Source of the DNA: Hermodice carunculata
Lineage: Eukaryota > Annelida > Polychaeta > Eunicida > Amphinomidae
Assembly (NCBI GenBank): GCA_964020975.1
Contig: OZ026622.1
Coordinates: 56,590,511-56,654,510, forward strand
Length of the DNA stretch: 64,000 nt
Direction of reading: 5' to 3'
The position numbers were made by a program, and so were the translations under genes. Positions 33,119 to 45,744 of this stretch are shown here, piece after piece (the first letter of the stretch is position 1; the number at the start of each line of letters is the position of its first letter). Under the pieces are notes generated by a model that ran no database searches, had not been told where the DNA came from, and was given only the letters and a program-made list of their open reading frames with translations.

Positions 33119-33461
33119 CTAGTGCTCTCTTACTCTTCTGTGACTCTATTCCTATCCACTGCATTTGTTCCCAATATCACTGTACTCATCCTCTTCGATG
33201 CCAACCCTATACCACTTCACTCCCTTCTTATTGAGAAAACCTACCCCTCCTCCTTTTCTCTGCTCTACTGCCCTCCCTCTTCCTGTGAAGTTATACCCCT
33301 CAGGTATATCTAATTGTTTCTGTTCTCCTCCCCTTAAGTGTGTCTCTCAGGGCCACTATATCCATCCCTTCCTCCTCTGCTACCAAGCAAATATCTATCA
33401 TTTTCCCTCTAACTCCTCTGCAGTTTACATACCCCACTCTGATCCTTGACCCCTGGTCCAT
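33119..33461 (-). pseudogene. LINE ORF2 endonuclease, N-terminal part
   Basis: A Met at 33461 begins MDQGSRIRVGYVNCRGVRG, the first strand of an AP-endonuclease (the RVGYVNC position normally carries the metal-binding Asn). It continues to VAEEEGMDIVALRDT (usually ETW or DT) and a GGGVGFL-like strand at about 33240. It breaks off at the inserted element. The start lies 65 bp after the ORF1 stop. Confidence 0.8.
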
Positions 33462-33526
33462 CCTTTCTGCTCTCTTTCCTCTTCCCTCCCTGCCAGACCG
33501 AACCTCTTGAATGGGTGCTGGGCTAC

Positions 33527-34400
33527 CTACTTTCCCTGTTGCTGTTGCACCCACTCACTATACACCTGCCCTAGCCTGTCTCCTATCTGGCTTGGGTGAA
33601 AACCATCCCACGCAAACACATCCTTCCTGCCTACAAAGTCCTCCCATACATCCCTGAAGGCAAACCCTCTCGCCCTGCACATCCCCCCCCAGCTGCCTAT
33701 TCACTGCTATGATCCTCCTGGCCTCCTACCCACTCATCCTATACCTAGGCAAAATCCCCATCACAAGACGCTCACAGTCCAACTGCCCTAACCTGTCTAG
33801 CAGCCTCTTGTACCTTCCCAGCACTGTCTCTGTTCCCACCCTCTCCCTTCCTTCCCCCACCTCTCTGTCCACTAGGTTGTTAGTACCTACCTGTACCCCA
33901 CCCCACGGACACTCTCCACTAGTCCTGACTACCCCCTCTACACGCTCTTCCACATCCCTAATCTTTGTCCTTGCTAAACACACCCTAACCCTATTCAGTT
34001 TATCCTGCCTTCAGAACACCCTGTCTACCCTCCTTACAATACTACTCCCCACCATGACTGCCTCTCTCCTACCTAGCTGGGCTTACTCTTCCCCTCCTTC
34101 CCAAGTCTCCCCCTGAACACTACAATCTGCTACCGGAATCCTCCCTTCCACCACTCTCCTGTCCCACCTCACTGCCCCCACCCCCACCCTGGCCCTGTCT
34201 CTATAGCCTCTTCTAACTCTATCATCAGGGCTGCGACCTGGACATCTAGGGTATCAACTCTCCTACACCTCCCACACCTGTACTTAAAGCTATCCGCCTT
34301 TGCCTCCTCAAAAGTACAGGCCAACCCCATGCTCCCAAAGTCCTCCCACATACACCACTCTTCACCCTGTATGTACCCCTCCCATCCTGCCTCCCTACAC
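33527..34400 (-). pseudogene. LINE ORF1 remnant: zinc finger and SGNH esterase
   Basis: In order: SFKYRCGRCRRVDTLDV (the end of a PHD-like finger, about 34290), AVMVGSSIVRRVDRVF (esterase block I with Ser, about 34040), GGVQVGTNNLVD (block III Asn, about 33890), and DVWEDFVGRKDVF with DGFHPSQIGD (block V Asp/His, about 33620). It ends YSEWVQQQQGK and TAG at 33527-33529. The pieces lie in more than one frame. In related elements this protein binds RNA/DNA and the esterase may act on membranes; its role here is inferred. Confidence 0.7.
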
Positions 34401-34560
34401 CTGTCCCATCCTCAACGCTGCTCTAGCCCTCCCTCCAAGTCCCAGGCCCTATCCCCTTCCCCTGCCTAGGTGACCTTTCTTCCGCTCTCCTATCACCGCT
34501 CCCATGAGACCCAGCACCTAGCTATCCTCACCCTATTCTGAAGCAAATCACGACCTGGCA

Positions 34561-35078
34561 TCCGAATTCAGTCTTTATTTTCCTGTTTACAATATCTTTC
34601 CGCTAACTTGGTTTGAAATTTCAATATGGCAGCCCCACGCTAATCAACTCCATATCGCCACCAAAAATGCCACTCAACTCCTCTCGCCCAAATCTTGTCC
34701 ATACCGCATGTTTTGATCATGTTGACTGTTTATTAATGACGGCGATAAAAATGCGTTTATTGACTATTTACTGCAGCAACAAACAAACTCTACCACTATA
34801 ATTTGATGACAATTACGACACACCACTGGTCTTACGAAAAAACTAAAGAGGAACCATCGTTCGTAACGCTAACTAAGGAAAATGCGCGGACTGGTACCCA
34901 TGCAATTGTATTCACATAGGCTTGACCATTTTGATCAATTCGTGATTGAGATCGATATATTCACTTTGTTATGGTGTATTTCACGAGTTTTTGTTTAAAT
35001 TGACTAAGAAACCACATAGAAATGTAGAGAAGGTCTTACTCAACAAAAGTCATGTTGATCATTTTGCATGAATATGGA
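34561..35078. other. Between LINE and foldback, no recognised feature
   Basis: AT-rich; it may contain the LINE 5' UTR. No gene or repeat structure was seen. Confidence 0.4.
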
Positions 35079-35081
35079 CTT

Positions 35082-35169
35082 TAATACCCCCATCAAGTGA
35101 TTGTGTGGATTCTATGACCGACGGAGGTCACGAAATCCAGACAATCACTGCATGGGGAGTATTAAAGTC
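35082..35169. repeat. Hairpin A of the foldback
   Basis: GACTTTAATACCCCCAT pairs with ATGGGGAGTATTAAAGTC, and inner parts AGTGATTGTGTGGATT / AATCCAGACAATCACT and TGACC / GGTCA also pair. It holds the element's left terminus and an inverted second copy of it. Confidence 0.85.
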
Positions 35170-35409
35170 TATTCTATCATGGTTCAACTTAATTTAACTC
35201 TAATAATCCCCCCCCCCCCCAATCCAGCACTTTTCGCATAGTAGGCCTACACAGGTCTACTAGCCACCTAGCTGATCTCCAATTAAACTTTAATTGGAGA
35301 TCAGCTAGGTGGCTAGTAGACCTGTGTAGGCCTACTATGCGAAAAGTGCTGGATTGGGGGGGGGATTATTAGAGTTAAATTAAGTTGAACCATGATAGAA
35401 TAGACTTTA
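35163..35409. repeat. Hairpin B: 125/121-nt arms, 1-nt spacer
   Basis: The left arm (35163-35287) and right arm (35289-35409) are exact reverse complements around C35288, apart from a run of 13 C against 9 G. The lack of other mismatches indicates very recent origin or active homogenisation. Confidence 0.97.
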
Positions 35410-35475
35410 CGCATAGTGATTGCAATGAAATGCCCCTTTAATTTAAAGGGGCATTTCATTGCAATCACTATGCGT
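35409..35475. repeat. Hairpin C: perfect 33-nt arms, 1-nt spacer
   Basis: ACGCATAGTGATTGCAATGA onward pairs exactly with its mirror ending TTGCAATCACTATGCGT. It abuts hairpin B without a gap. Confidence 0.95.
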
Positions 35476-36084
35476 AGTGCCATTTTACTGCTATGAATTT
35501 AAGTGTTTGCAAGTTAATGCAAGCAGAGTTGCATTGATTTTACCCAAATTAGAGCATCCCACTCACAAACACTGTTGGACTAGTATGAGTAAACACTGTG
35601 TTTAACTTTAATATCACATTTTGGAATCAATTAGGAATGTCAAATGGTGGAAACAGTAGGTCAACTATTTCAACGTGAAGTTTGCAATTCTGTCAACAGA
35701 TGGCGCTGCATGTATGTAAACAAAGCGTTCAAGCTTACCTCGAAAAATGTTATCATCCCAAACTGTTTGCTTCAAATGTAAAGCAAGGAAACACAAAATT
35801 TTAGTATCTTTGGGATAGATAAATGTTATTCACCCTCATGAAAAAAAAAAAAAAATTCCTTGATGGAGCTGTGGCTAGTGCTGATACTAAGACTGGTCAA
35901 AGATTAAAATGCAGCCATCTGATTGGTTGTTACCTGCTGCCCATGATGGAATTGCTAAACTAAAAATGTTCCGGCACTTTTACACCAGCATGGCGCATGT
36001 TGTGCAACAAAACGAAAAAAAATGCCCAGTGGCTGGCTGTGCCAGATCCAAAAACTGCCCAGAGTGCTGAGAGTTAAAGGTTTT

Positions 36085-36221
36085 CCCATGGCTAAATTAG
36101 TAACCTTCCTGGTACAGTTCCCCTGAGAGCCTGTATACTCCCGAGACCCGAAGGGTCAAGGGTGGATACAGCTCAAGGCCAAGGGGAACTGTACTGGGTA
36201 GGAGACCGATTTAGCCATGGG
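36085..36221. repeat. Central hairpin of the foldback
   Basis: CCCATGGCTAAATTAGTAAC through GGTACAGTTCCCC (36085-36123) pairs with 36183-36221 with a few mismatches. It lies between the long arms. Confidence 0.85.
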
Positions 36222-36717
36222 ATGATTTTTTTGTATCCTGTTTCTATCATGGGCAGCGGGCAACAGCAAATCAGATGGCTGCATTTAAATCTTTGACTAG
36301 TGTTATAGTCTGACAACTTAATTTGCTCTACGGAAGCTGATTTTGTGAATATTACAACAATGTATTGTTAATTGCAGATATATCCAATGCATAACCCTAC
36401 TTTTGAGGCATATAATGAACTTTTTTTTTTTTTTGGTTTTATGAGAGTGAATAATATTCATTTATCAAAATGAAACAATAATTTTGTGTTTCCACATTTT
36501 AAATTTGAAGCAAAAAGTTTGGGGTGTTAAATTTTTTTTCGAGGAAGTCTGGAACGCGTTGTTTACATACATGCAGCGCCATTTGTTGACAGAATTGCAA
36601 ACTTCCATTTGAAACAGTTGACATACCGTCTCCACCAGTTGACATTCCTATCTGTTTACTCAAAGTCCAACAGTGTGTGTGTGCGTGTGAGAGAGATGCT
36701 CCGAGGTTGGTAGAATC

Positions 36718-36741
36718 AGGGACGTGCTATAGCACGTCCCT
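36718..36741. repeat. Perfect 24-bp palindrome
   Basis: A self-complementary sequence with core GTGCTATAGCAC, flanked by GGGAC/GTCCC. It lies in the right arm and has no counterpart in the left. Confidence 0.9.
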
Positions 36742-37196
36742 GCTTTTATTAACTTACGAACACTTTAATTCAGAGCGGTAATTTCCCACCACACTGACTG
36801 ATTGCAATGCTATGGGGGGAGTATTAAAGTCTATAATGTATCTCCCATGATTAGACGAAAAAGGCAAATGTAGCTTTTCCAAGGATGATGCAAGTTGCTT
36901 CATACCAAATCAGAAGCCAAAACGCACAATTTCTGGTTCACAATTTTGTGAGAAAAGCCCACCTCCCCTTCAGGAAGAAATCAGGGGTAATTAATCGCCC
37001 AGTTCACGTTTGCCAGACGTTGCTGGCTTTAACTGTATACAGAGTTCATACTAGAGGCCCAGTGAAAGGCCAGGTCCCCGGCGGGACCAGGGACGACAGC
37101 TGGTGGGGGGTTCGGGGGGGGGGGGGGCTCCGCTTCCCAAAGCTCCAGGGTTTTAATGTATTCAAGGGGGCATAAACTGCTTTCTGTCAATAAAAT

Positions 37197-37379
37197 ACAG
37201 TGGCTCCCCTCTTATAAGGTACCCAAAATGCAGCCTAAAAGTGGCCTTATACGAGGGGTGGCCCCTTCTAGAGGGGGAATATAAGCTATATAATAAAATG
37301 TTAGACTTTCTGACCAAGAATGGCGACTTTCCAAGAGGAGTGGCCTCTGGTGAGAGGGGCCTTATACAGGGGACCACTG
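37197..37379. mobile_element. MITE with ACAGTGG ends
   Basis: Left ACAGTGGCTCCCCTCTTATA and right GGCCTTATACAGGGGACCAC are inverted. The interior repeats GGCCTTATACGAGGGG-like blocks. Confidence 0.65.
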
Positions 37380-37787
37380 CAAGATATATGTCTGGTTTAT
37401 CTTCATTTGGGATGTCAGTGTCCCATAATCAAACTTTGATAACCATTACAAAGGGTTTTATTTCACAAAGCTTCCATCTGCTGTTCAATTCCAAATTCTC
37501 CGAAACAGGAAACTATTTGTCGATACCATGTTAATATATTTGAATGTTATGCGACACTTGTCAAATGAATTGGAGTCCATAAAAAAACAAAGAAGACACA
37601 AGAAGTGAACAACATTTATGAACACGCGTCATTATAAAACATTCAAGCCTGCAGCTGTACACTGGGATAACTTTAGAATTAGATCACAATTTTGGCAGCA
37701 CCACACAACTACTTGAATGACAAAAAAAGCAATAAATTCAATAACCGATTAAACTACAAAATGAGAGGAATGTTTATATATATACAT

Positions 37788-37925
37788 ACAGTGGTACCTG
37801 CTGTATGCAACCACTGCCGTGAGCAGCCACACTGCCTTTTGTGGTCACCTTGCTGGGACACAAGAATCAGTCTCTTTGTAAAGCTACCTGCAGTGACAGG
37901 TCACCTGCTGGATGTGGCTAGGTAC

Positions 37926-37929
<4 letters not shown>
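37788..37929. mobile_element. MITE with ACAGTGGTACC ends next to (TA)n
   Basis: Left ACAGTGGTACCTGCTGTATG and right GATGTGGCTAGGTACCACT. The right end abuts a TA microsatellite, so it may have landed in, or seeded, the TA tract. Confidence 0.6.

Positions 37930-37997
<68 letters not shown>
37928..37997. repeat. (TA)n microsatellite
   Basis: About 34 TA units. Confidence 0.98.
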
Positions 37998-37999
<2 letters not shown>

Positions 38000-38918
38000 A
38001 CGAAATGTATTTTCAAACAGAATTCAAACAAGATATTACGATTTAGATAGCAGACACTAAATCAGTTTGTATTATACGAAAATATATATCCGTACTTTTT
38101 TTACAAAAAGGTCATCGCTGATCTGCGCTGCTTTTCCGTTTAACCCCCAAATTTGATATGTTTAAACAAGCCCGATTTCTTACAAGTCATGAATTTAAAC
38201 TCTTTTTTCTCTCTTTCTCTTGAAACAGCGGGTAGCTTATAGGCTTTAAGTGAAGAGAAGAGAATTAAGATGACAGGATGTCTTTCATTGGTTGACGAGA
38301 ACAACGATTATAAGTTTTAACTAACAAAGAGAAGAGAAGGGAGTTTCTTTCTTTTCAAATCTTGGTTTATGAGAAGAACCTTCGAGTTTTATATTTCAAA
38401 GCTAGAATGTGCACTTCTATAAGCTTTGTGGTCTTTCTTGTAAATATAAAAACACGCTAGTTAATCTGTGATAAAAGAAAATGCTGTGGCTGCATATTTA
38501 AGCTGCAGCGAAAGCATCTTTGGGACGTGGCAGAGTTAAATGCCAAGTATCAGCATGCCAGGAAGTGTTTGAGTGATCGTCGCTCTTGCTTAAAGGTCCC
38601 AAACGCCAAAAGATTTATTTTTTGTTCAAAGTGAAGGACTTATAGTATCATAGCAGTTTTCTGAAGAAATTTTTCCATATTCGCACAGGAAAATAACTTT
38701 ATTTGCAAAAGAATTTTGTTGCCCATGACGTGCCCGAAGTTGACAAGTTTGCGCTTTTTTGGCCATCAAGCAGGCACTGGGTCATGACGTCACGAAAGTC
38801 CAGAGGCCAGACCGAGAAAAGTCTCTTAGTTTTCGAGTAACCTTGCTCACGTGGACCCAGCGATGAAACTAATTTTGTTTGATAGGCAACACTTTGGGCC
38901 ATATGAATATGCGGCAAG

Positions 38919-38957
<39 letters not shown>

Positions 38958-39105
38958 TGAGAAATTTGGGGTCAAAGGTTAAAAATGCAGAAATATATCA
39001 TACATACCACATTTTACTAAATTTGTTGTAACTGTGAGATATTTTTACAAAATACAGAGTTAGAATTTTTAATACATTCACATGAGTAAAGGAAGTCAAG
39101 GATAC
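38000..39105. other. No recognised gene; 33-bp poly(A)
   Basis: AT-rich. A run of 33 A lies at 38922-38954. It is not preceded by any recognisable retroelement. Confidence 0.4.
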
Positions 39106-39440
39106 ATTGATGGAAAGACGTTCTGTTGCAGGTCAAGTTCATCATAATTGAACTGAAAAGCTGAAAACGTGAAAAGTTAGCTGAATGACTAATTTTCAGT
39201 TCATCCTGAAATTTTGTGTGGGTCGTCCAAAGGATAAAGTTGTACTTTTTGATACACAATATCTTTACATTAATGGAAAGTCATTCTGTTGCAGGTCAAG
39301 GTCAAGGTCAAGGTCACCATACTGGACCTTAAAAGCTGAAAAGGTGAAAAATTGGCCGAATGACTTATTTTCCATTCATCCTGAAATTTTGTGTGGGTCG
39401 TCCAAAGGATTAGCTTGTCCCTTTTGATAGACAATATCCT
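39106..39440 (+). repeat. Two tandem units of about 165 bp with TCAAGGTCA
   Basis: The units share TTCTGTTGCAGGTCAAG, AAAAGCTGAAAA, TTCATCCTGAAATTTTGTGT and GGGTCGTCCAAAGGAT. A GTCAAGGTCAAGGTCAAGGT run is in the second. A third fragment is near 39585-39630. Confidence 0.8.
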
Positions 39441-39639
39441 TATGCACAAAACCACTGTAGCAACACAATTATATTCCAAGTATGTCAGTCCAAACCTGTT
39501 ATAAATCGTATTTTACAAAATAGGAAGAAAAATAGTTTATGAAAGACACGCATATTTGTATATCATCATGAATAATTATGTAATGTATGTTCTGCCACAA
39601 GGTCAAGGTCACTTATATTGAATTTTGCAAAAAAAAAAA

Positions 39640-42355
39640 AAAAAAAAAAATAACATGTAAGGGAAGAAGACCTAGTTTTATTCCCTTTCAAAGACTACCT
39701 TGTTAACTAGGAAAAAATGGAAACTATAAAGCCTAAGGTTGGAAAAGTTTAGTTTCATGACTTTTAACCACGCGTACTTTTATTATTTTAGTAATTTAAG
39801 TCTCTGAAGCATTAGTTATGATCCCTTAATCTGATCACCAGATGTTGAAAATGAAAAGACCACTGGCTGCAGCAGTTTAAATTTGTGCCGTCTTGCGCCT
39901 TTGCTCCTCGCTTTGTGACTAGATTGAAGATCGAAGAGGGTAGTCCATTTCGAAAGTACAACCATGTGATATTCAGTACAATAATATTCAGCACAATTTA
40001 TTCTATATTTCTTTTCGTCAAAATACAAAATCTACCTGATTTTTAAGAAGCTGGACATGCAAGCTTTCACCTTCTATTGCAGCATATTTCTCTTTAAACT
40101 ATGGCATGAAAATATTTTTTTTAATTGTTCACTTTATCACAGATGCACAGCAAATCAAAATTATTTTGTGCAATAATTCCTGTGATGTGGGGCATCAGTG
40201 AACATGACAGCACAGTGAAACCAAGTCAATTTACATGGTACAAATCACTATTGTCTTGCACTCATGGAACTGTACTAAAAACATGGATGATAGTAAGACA
40301 ACGAAAAGCTGACTGCGTGATCACCTCCTCCTCCTCCTCCTCATCATCATCATCAGTATTATAATGTGAAATAAGTGAAATATCATTGCAATACACAAGA
40401 GCTTTACTTCATGGTATATACACTAAGTGTTATATTCTTCAAAACGGTTAAATACAATGTCTGGAAGAAATAATATTTTTAGATCTTTTTCAGATTTGAA
40501 TCACAGGTATTTCAGATCTTTACAGTTTTATAGTGATAAGCAGTTTAAGTTGCTGTCTTCGAATTACTAAAATCGAAACGGTGTTATATTTATTTCCTCC
40601 ATTTGTCAAATTGTGGCTATCTGTAGCTGGTCTTCACCTCCAAGTCTCGGTAATCTGCAACAAGATTCATTGAGAAATGAGACTTCGTAAAGTATATATT
40701 ACAATTTATAGCGGTAAAAACATGAACACATCACATCCCACCCACTCCCTTCGACGCATGAAATAAGATTTTAAAAAAAATTGTACAAGGGGGACGTTAG
40801 AGCAAGTTGGACAGTATGATGACTGTACCATGCAAGACAACACGAGGAATGTACACAGCTGGACAGCACCATTACTACACCATACTTCCCAGTACCATGA
40901 ACCCCAAACATAGCGTACACCTGAAGGTGACTTTCACTTGATTTAACTTGCACTGGAACAGCATCGGGTGGCTCTCCGGCGAGCTGCTGTTCCTAGATGG
41001 TAGCGCACCAAAAAAATTAAAAATCTTTCCCAAGGGAAAGATGAAAATATATCATTCATTCGTGAAAGCAAGTGGTAATCTTGATCTCGATTTTACAGTG
41101 CTTAACACATTCACTGCTTATACATGTATTTACTTTTTTTCTGGTATATTTTCCCACGTTATTTTCTCGGTTTTCATCAAATAAAATATTTTTACAAACT
41201 TTTCTCCTTTGTTCTTGGTACCACAGAACATTATGTGTAAATATATAACAACTGAGATACTAATTAGCTTCAAAACAAAAATCTTACACGTCGTAATATT
41301 TTGAATGAGCACTGGCCTGTCTGGTATACTGGTGACGGTATATTTAAGAATGACAAGACATTCCAGTTTCAAGAACTATTATTACAGTACTCACACGCAA
41401 TATTTTTCCTTTAAACAGCACTGACGAACTCATCAGTTTTCTTTAAATGTTTAAATCTGGCGTCCGGAACATTCACACACTTTACAGTATGATGAGCTTA
41501 CCTGTAATGTTCCTTTTACTGTCACTAATGTAAATACAGAGCATTCAAATGACAAATACTTCAAAACAAGCATCACTTATCATCCAAAAACCATCACTTG
41601 GGATGTAAAAATTAATTTATGAAGTTGATATCAAAATTGTTACAACTATCTTACTGCTACAACCACATTTAATTTGCCTCGCAGGTAAGATTTTAAATGT
41701 TCCTGCATTTTAAGACAAACATTGAAATTGTGGAACGACACATTTTGTCATATCTAAAATGCTGACGTATTTTTTTTAATTAAATCTCATACTTGTGTTT
41801 TTATATTGAAGTAATATGGTTTGTCTTTTTCTGAACTGCATCATCGTACTCAGGTGCCCCATACATTTTTAAAACCATTATTGAATTGTAGCATATACTG
41901 TGATTTGATCCAAAAATAAGCATTAAAGCATGAATGGGCCTACGAGACAAACGAACTGTCAATTTTGTACACTGAAGTTTTCTCTAAGAAACAAACTTAC
42001 TTACCATTATGATCGCTTCAGACTAATTTTGCATGATTTTTATGATCATCGTGACGGAACCCAATGCATGCTTGCAGGCCTCTGAGACTTTAAGTTTTAA
42101 CGCTTAACTGATGACATCATTGCCGAAGCTTCTCCTGCTATACAGAGTTCCTAATTTTAAAAGCGAATCTCAGTATGTTACATGCAAGTAATGTCACACA
42201 TTTACATTTGAATTCACGTTATTTATCTGAAAAGCGAATAGGGAGCGGGAGGAGCACGTATGATCTCCGATGAGTCTCGTTTCCGTTTCTATCTCAACTT
42301 CCGAATGTGTACAAACCCTAATGTGCACATAGATTGATCCTATTTTTTTTCAATA
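39640..42355. other. Intergenic, no recognised gene
   Basis: Poly(A) near 39629-39650 and a short (CTC)n/(ATC)n at 40326-40355. The open frames have no domain or splice context. Confidence 0.4.
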
Positions 42356-43285
42356 CCCAAATCTTGAATATATTCTAACTTATCACATCAACATGATTCC
42401 CAATAAAGTGACAAAGTCCCTTGCTGTAGGCTGGGGAAGTTCCTTGGCACCAAGAACTGGTAAGTTCAAAACTCGCACACAAAAACTATATCCTGCAACA
42501 CAAAAGCAATTCATGAACTGGACGGAAATTGTCCGTTGCTTTTGTGTTTAGGCCTATATTTTGTGAGGAATTGCTGAGTTATCCTAAATACATCCTATAT
42601 GTTACTTCTCCTTGGTATAAAAAGCAACCTGGTCACCATAAAGTTATACGAAACTCATACTTGCCTATGATGATCCCTCGTGTGCTTGTCGGTTGAACCT
42701 ATGTATTCATTATCCAAATTGTGAATAGATTGTAATTTAGGCCTACTGTACTAACATTATTCCCAATGAAATGACCAAGTTTCTTGATGTAGGCTGGGAA
42801 AAAACCTTGACACCAAGAACTAGTAAGTTCAAAACTTACACACACAAACTATAGCCTGCAACACAAAAGCAACTTATGAACTGGAAGGAAATGATCCTTT
42901 GTTTTTGGGTTTAGGCCTATATTTGTGAGGAATTGCAGAGTTGTCCTAACTACCTTCTATGTGCTACTTCTCCCAGGTACAAAAAGCCACCTGGTCACCA
43001 TTAAAATATATAAATATGAAACGCATAGTAGCCTATGATATTTCCTCGTGTGCTTATTGGTTGAACCTATATTCATTATCCAAATCGTGAATAGATTTGA
43101 ACTTACTGTATTAACATTATTCCCAATGAAATGACCATTTTTTCTTGATGTAGGCTGGGAAAGCTTCTTGACACCAAGAACTAGTACGTTCAAAACTCAC
43201 ACACACAAACTATATCCTGCAACACAAAAGCAATTTATGAACTGGAAGGAAATTATCCATTGCTTTTGTGTTCAGGCCGTCGAAA
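42356..43285 (+). repeat. 362-bp satellite array, left block
   Basis: The marker TCCCAATGAAATGACC recurs near 42396, 42760 and 43121. Each unit has AACACAAAAGCAA and TTGCTTTTGTGTT about 30 bp apart, then GTGAGGAATTGCAGAGTTG, AAAAAGCCACCTGGTCACC and CTTGACACCAAGAACTAGTA. Open frames of 78-103 residues recur across units. Confidence 0.92.
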
Positions 43286-43743
43286 TGCGGAGACATGAAT
43301 GAGATTGATTGGCTACCAGCACGCCTCGGTTCCAAGCTCAGCCTTAGGCTGTGACGTAACCAAGATACACAAAATCCAACATGACGGCCATGATATTAAC
43401 TGGTATCACATACAAATAAGAAATTTGTAAAAAGTGGTACAAAAGATGTGTTATGATCTCTTACCTTTATATGTCCTCTTTCCACAGATTTAAATCCACA
43501 TTATGGTATTATTCCAGTGTAATAATAGGGCCATGGTAGTCCAATAAGTCCAATTCATTTCTGATCTGTCAGCCATTGCTGGCCCAAATATCCAGAAGTC
43601 ATGTACGTGTAATTTGATCAAGTTTTGTACAAGCAATGTGATGACAAAATGTTTTGCCATCTTCTGCAAAAATACTTTCCTGATGCAAGCAGTAAGATGT
43701 AGGTCCAAATTAGAAAGAAGCAAGATATGTTTGTAAAACATAG

Positions 43744-45744
43744 ATGCCCCCCTCCCTCATTACCCTTGCCCTCGCTACCCTATTGATAGTGGTAGAAGGG
43801 GCACTCGTGACCGTACAAAATTAGTGAAGGTTGATCATACATCAGTGTCACATATCTTTATACTTTAACCTAGCCCTTAAAAAACGACTAAAAACCTGGG
43901 CAATATAAAAGTTAAAGCTGAAAAATTAGTCATCATTTAGAAACCATATTCAGCAAAGTGGCTTTATGACCTTGGAAATTATGGCACGGTCACTCATTTT
44001 CACTTGACCTTCTTCAGTTATTGTGCAAAAAACAAAAAAGGAAGTTTACTGTCTGTGTGTGACTCTCAAAACTGGGTCAAGGTCACCCATCTACAAACTC
44101 AAACTAGCCCTTATAGGCAACCATAAAGCTGTGCAATATAAAAGTGCTACCTCTAAAATGCAAGTTATCATGCAGAAACAGCATTCAACCAAATGGCTCT
44201 GTGACCTTTGAAATTAGGTCAAGGTCACCCATCTTCAAACTTGACCTAGACCTGAATACGGACAATTATCCAGTCGAATATAAAAGTCCTAGTTTAAAAA
44301 CCTCTTCAGTTATCATGTGGAAACCAAAGTGAACTCAGGTACCAACATGACCTTGGAAATTAAATCAAGGTCACCAAACTTTAAGCTTCTTCTAGCCCTT
44401 AGCAAGAACTATAGACCTGTAAAGTATCCCAGTCCTAACTTTAAAACTTCTTGCGTTATTGTGCAGAAACCACAGGAAGCATCAAACCATATTCAGTAAA
44501 GTGGCTCTGTGACCTTTAAAATGAGGTCAAGGTCATCCATCGTCAAACTTTGCCTAGCCTCAAATATGGACTATAATCCTGTGCAATATAAAAGTCCTAG
44601 CTTAAAAACCTCTTCAGTTATTGTGCAGAAACCAAAGTTAACTCAGGTACCACTGTGACCTTGAAAATTAGGTCATGGTCACCCATCTTCAAACTTCGCC
44701 TAGCTTTTGATTAGAATGATACACCTGTACAGTATCAAAGTCCTAGCTCAAAAACTTCTTGAGTTATTGTGCGGAAGCCACAGGAATTCTACAATCTCTC
44801 TGTGACCTTGAAAACTGGGTCAAGGTCATCCATCTTCAACATCAATCTAGCCCTTACAGAGAACCATAAAGCTGTGCAATATAAAAGTTCTAGCTCCAAG
44901 GTATAAGCTATCATGCAGAAAGCATGAAACCATATTCAGTAAAGTGGCTTTGTGACCTTTAAAATGAGGTTAAGGTCATCCATCTTCAAACTTCGCCTAG
45001 CTGCAAATATGGACTATTATTCTGTGCAATATAAAAGTCCTAGCTTAAAAACCTCTTCACTTATTGTGCGGAAACCAAAGTTAACTCAGGTACCACTGTG
45101 ACCTTGAAAATTAAGTCAAGGTCACCCATCTTCAAACTTCGCCTAGCTTTTGACCAGAATAATACACCTGTACAGTATCAAAGTCCTAGCTCAAAAACTT
45201 CTTGAGTTATTGTGCGGAAACCACAGGAATTCTACAATCTCTCTGTGACCCTGAAAACTGGGTCAAGGTCACCCATCTTCAACATCAATCTAGCCCTTAC
45301 AGAGAACCATAAAGCTGTGCAATATAAAAGTTCTAGCTCCAAGGTATAAGTTATCATGCAGAAAGCATGAAACCATATTCAGTAAAGTGGCTCTGTGACC
45401 TTTAAAATGAGGTCAAGGTCATCCATCTTCAAACTTCGCGTAGCCCCAAATATGGACTATAATCCTGTGTAATATAAAAGTCGTAGCTTAAAAACCTCTT
45501 CAGTTATTGTGCAGAAACCAAAGTTAGCTCAGGTACCACTGTGACCTTGGAAATTAAGTCAAGGTCACCCATCTTCAAACTTCGCCTAGCTTTTGACTAG
45601 AATAACACACCTATACAGTATCAAAGTCCTAGCTCAAAAACTTCTTGAGTTATTGTGCGGAAACCACAGTCTACCGACCGACCGACCGACAGACCGACCG
45701 ACATGTGCAACGCTATATGCCCCACCTTCTTCGAAGGGGGGCAT
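43744..45744 (-). mobile_element. One-ended hairpin element with 441-bp higher-order repeats
   Basis: It is reversed relative to the element at 16591. The right end is a stem-loop (ATGCCCCACCTTC/GAAGGGGGGCAT) preceded by a GACCGACCGACAGACC tract; the left end is ATGCCCCCCTCCC. The interior is about 147 bp units with CTTCAAACTTCGCCTAGC and TCAAGGTCACCCATCTTC. That block recurs at 44690, 45131 and 45572, and in another unit type at 44988 and 45429, always 441 bp apart. No coding capacity. Confidence 0.8.

Larger units (their letters stand above)
35079..36836. mobile_element. Compound foldback element with nested hairpins
   Basis: The termini are inverted: GGACTTTAATACCCCCAT at the left and ATGGGGGGAGTATTAAAGTC at the right. 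Long arms (about 35440-35950 and 36244-36800) mirror each other: GTGTTTGCAAGTTAATGCAA, CAGATGGCGCTGCATGTATG, TGCAGCCATCTGATT, and a CTGCTGCCCATGATGG block all recur inverted on the right. The left arm carries three abutting hairpins and the centre a fourth. No transposase is seen, so it is non-autonomous. Confidence 0.8.
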
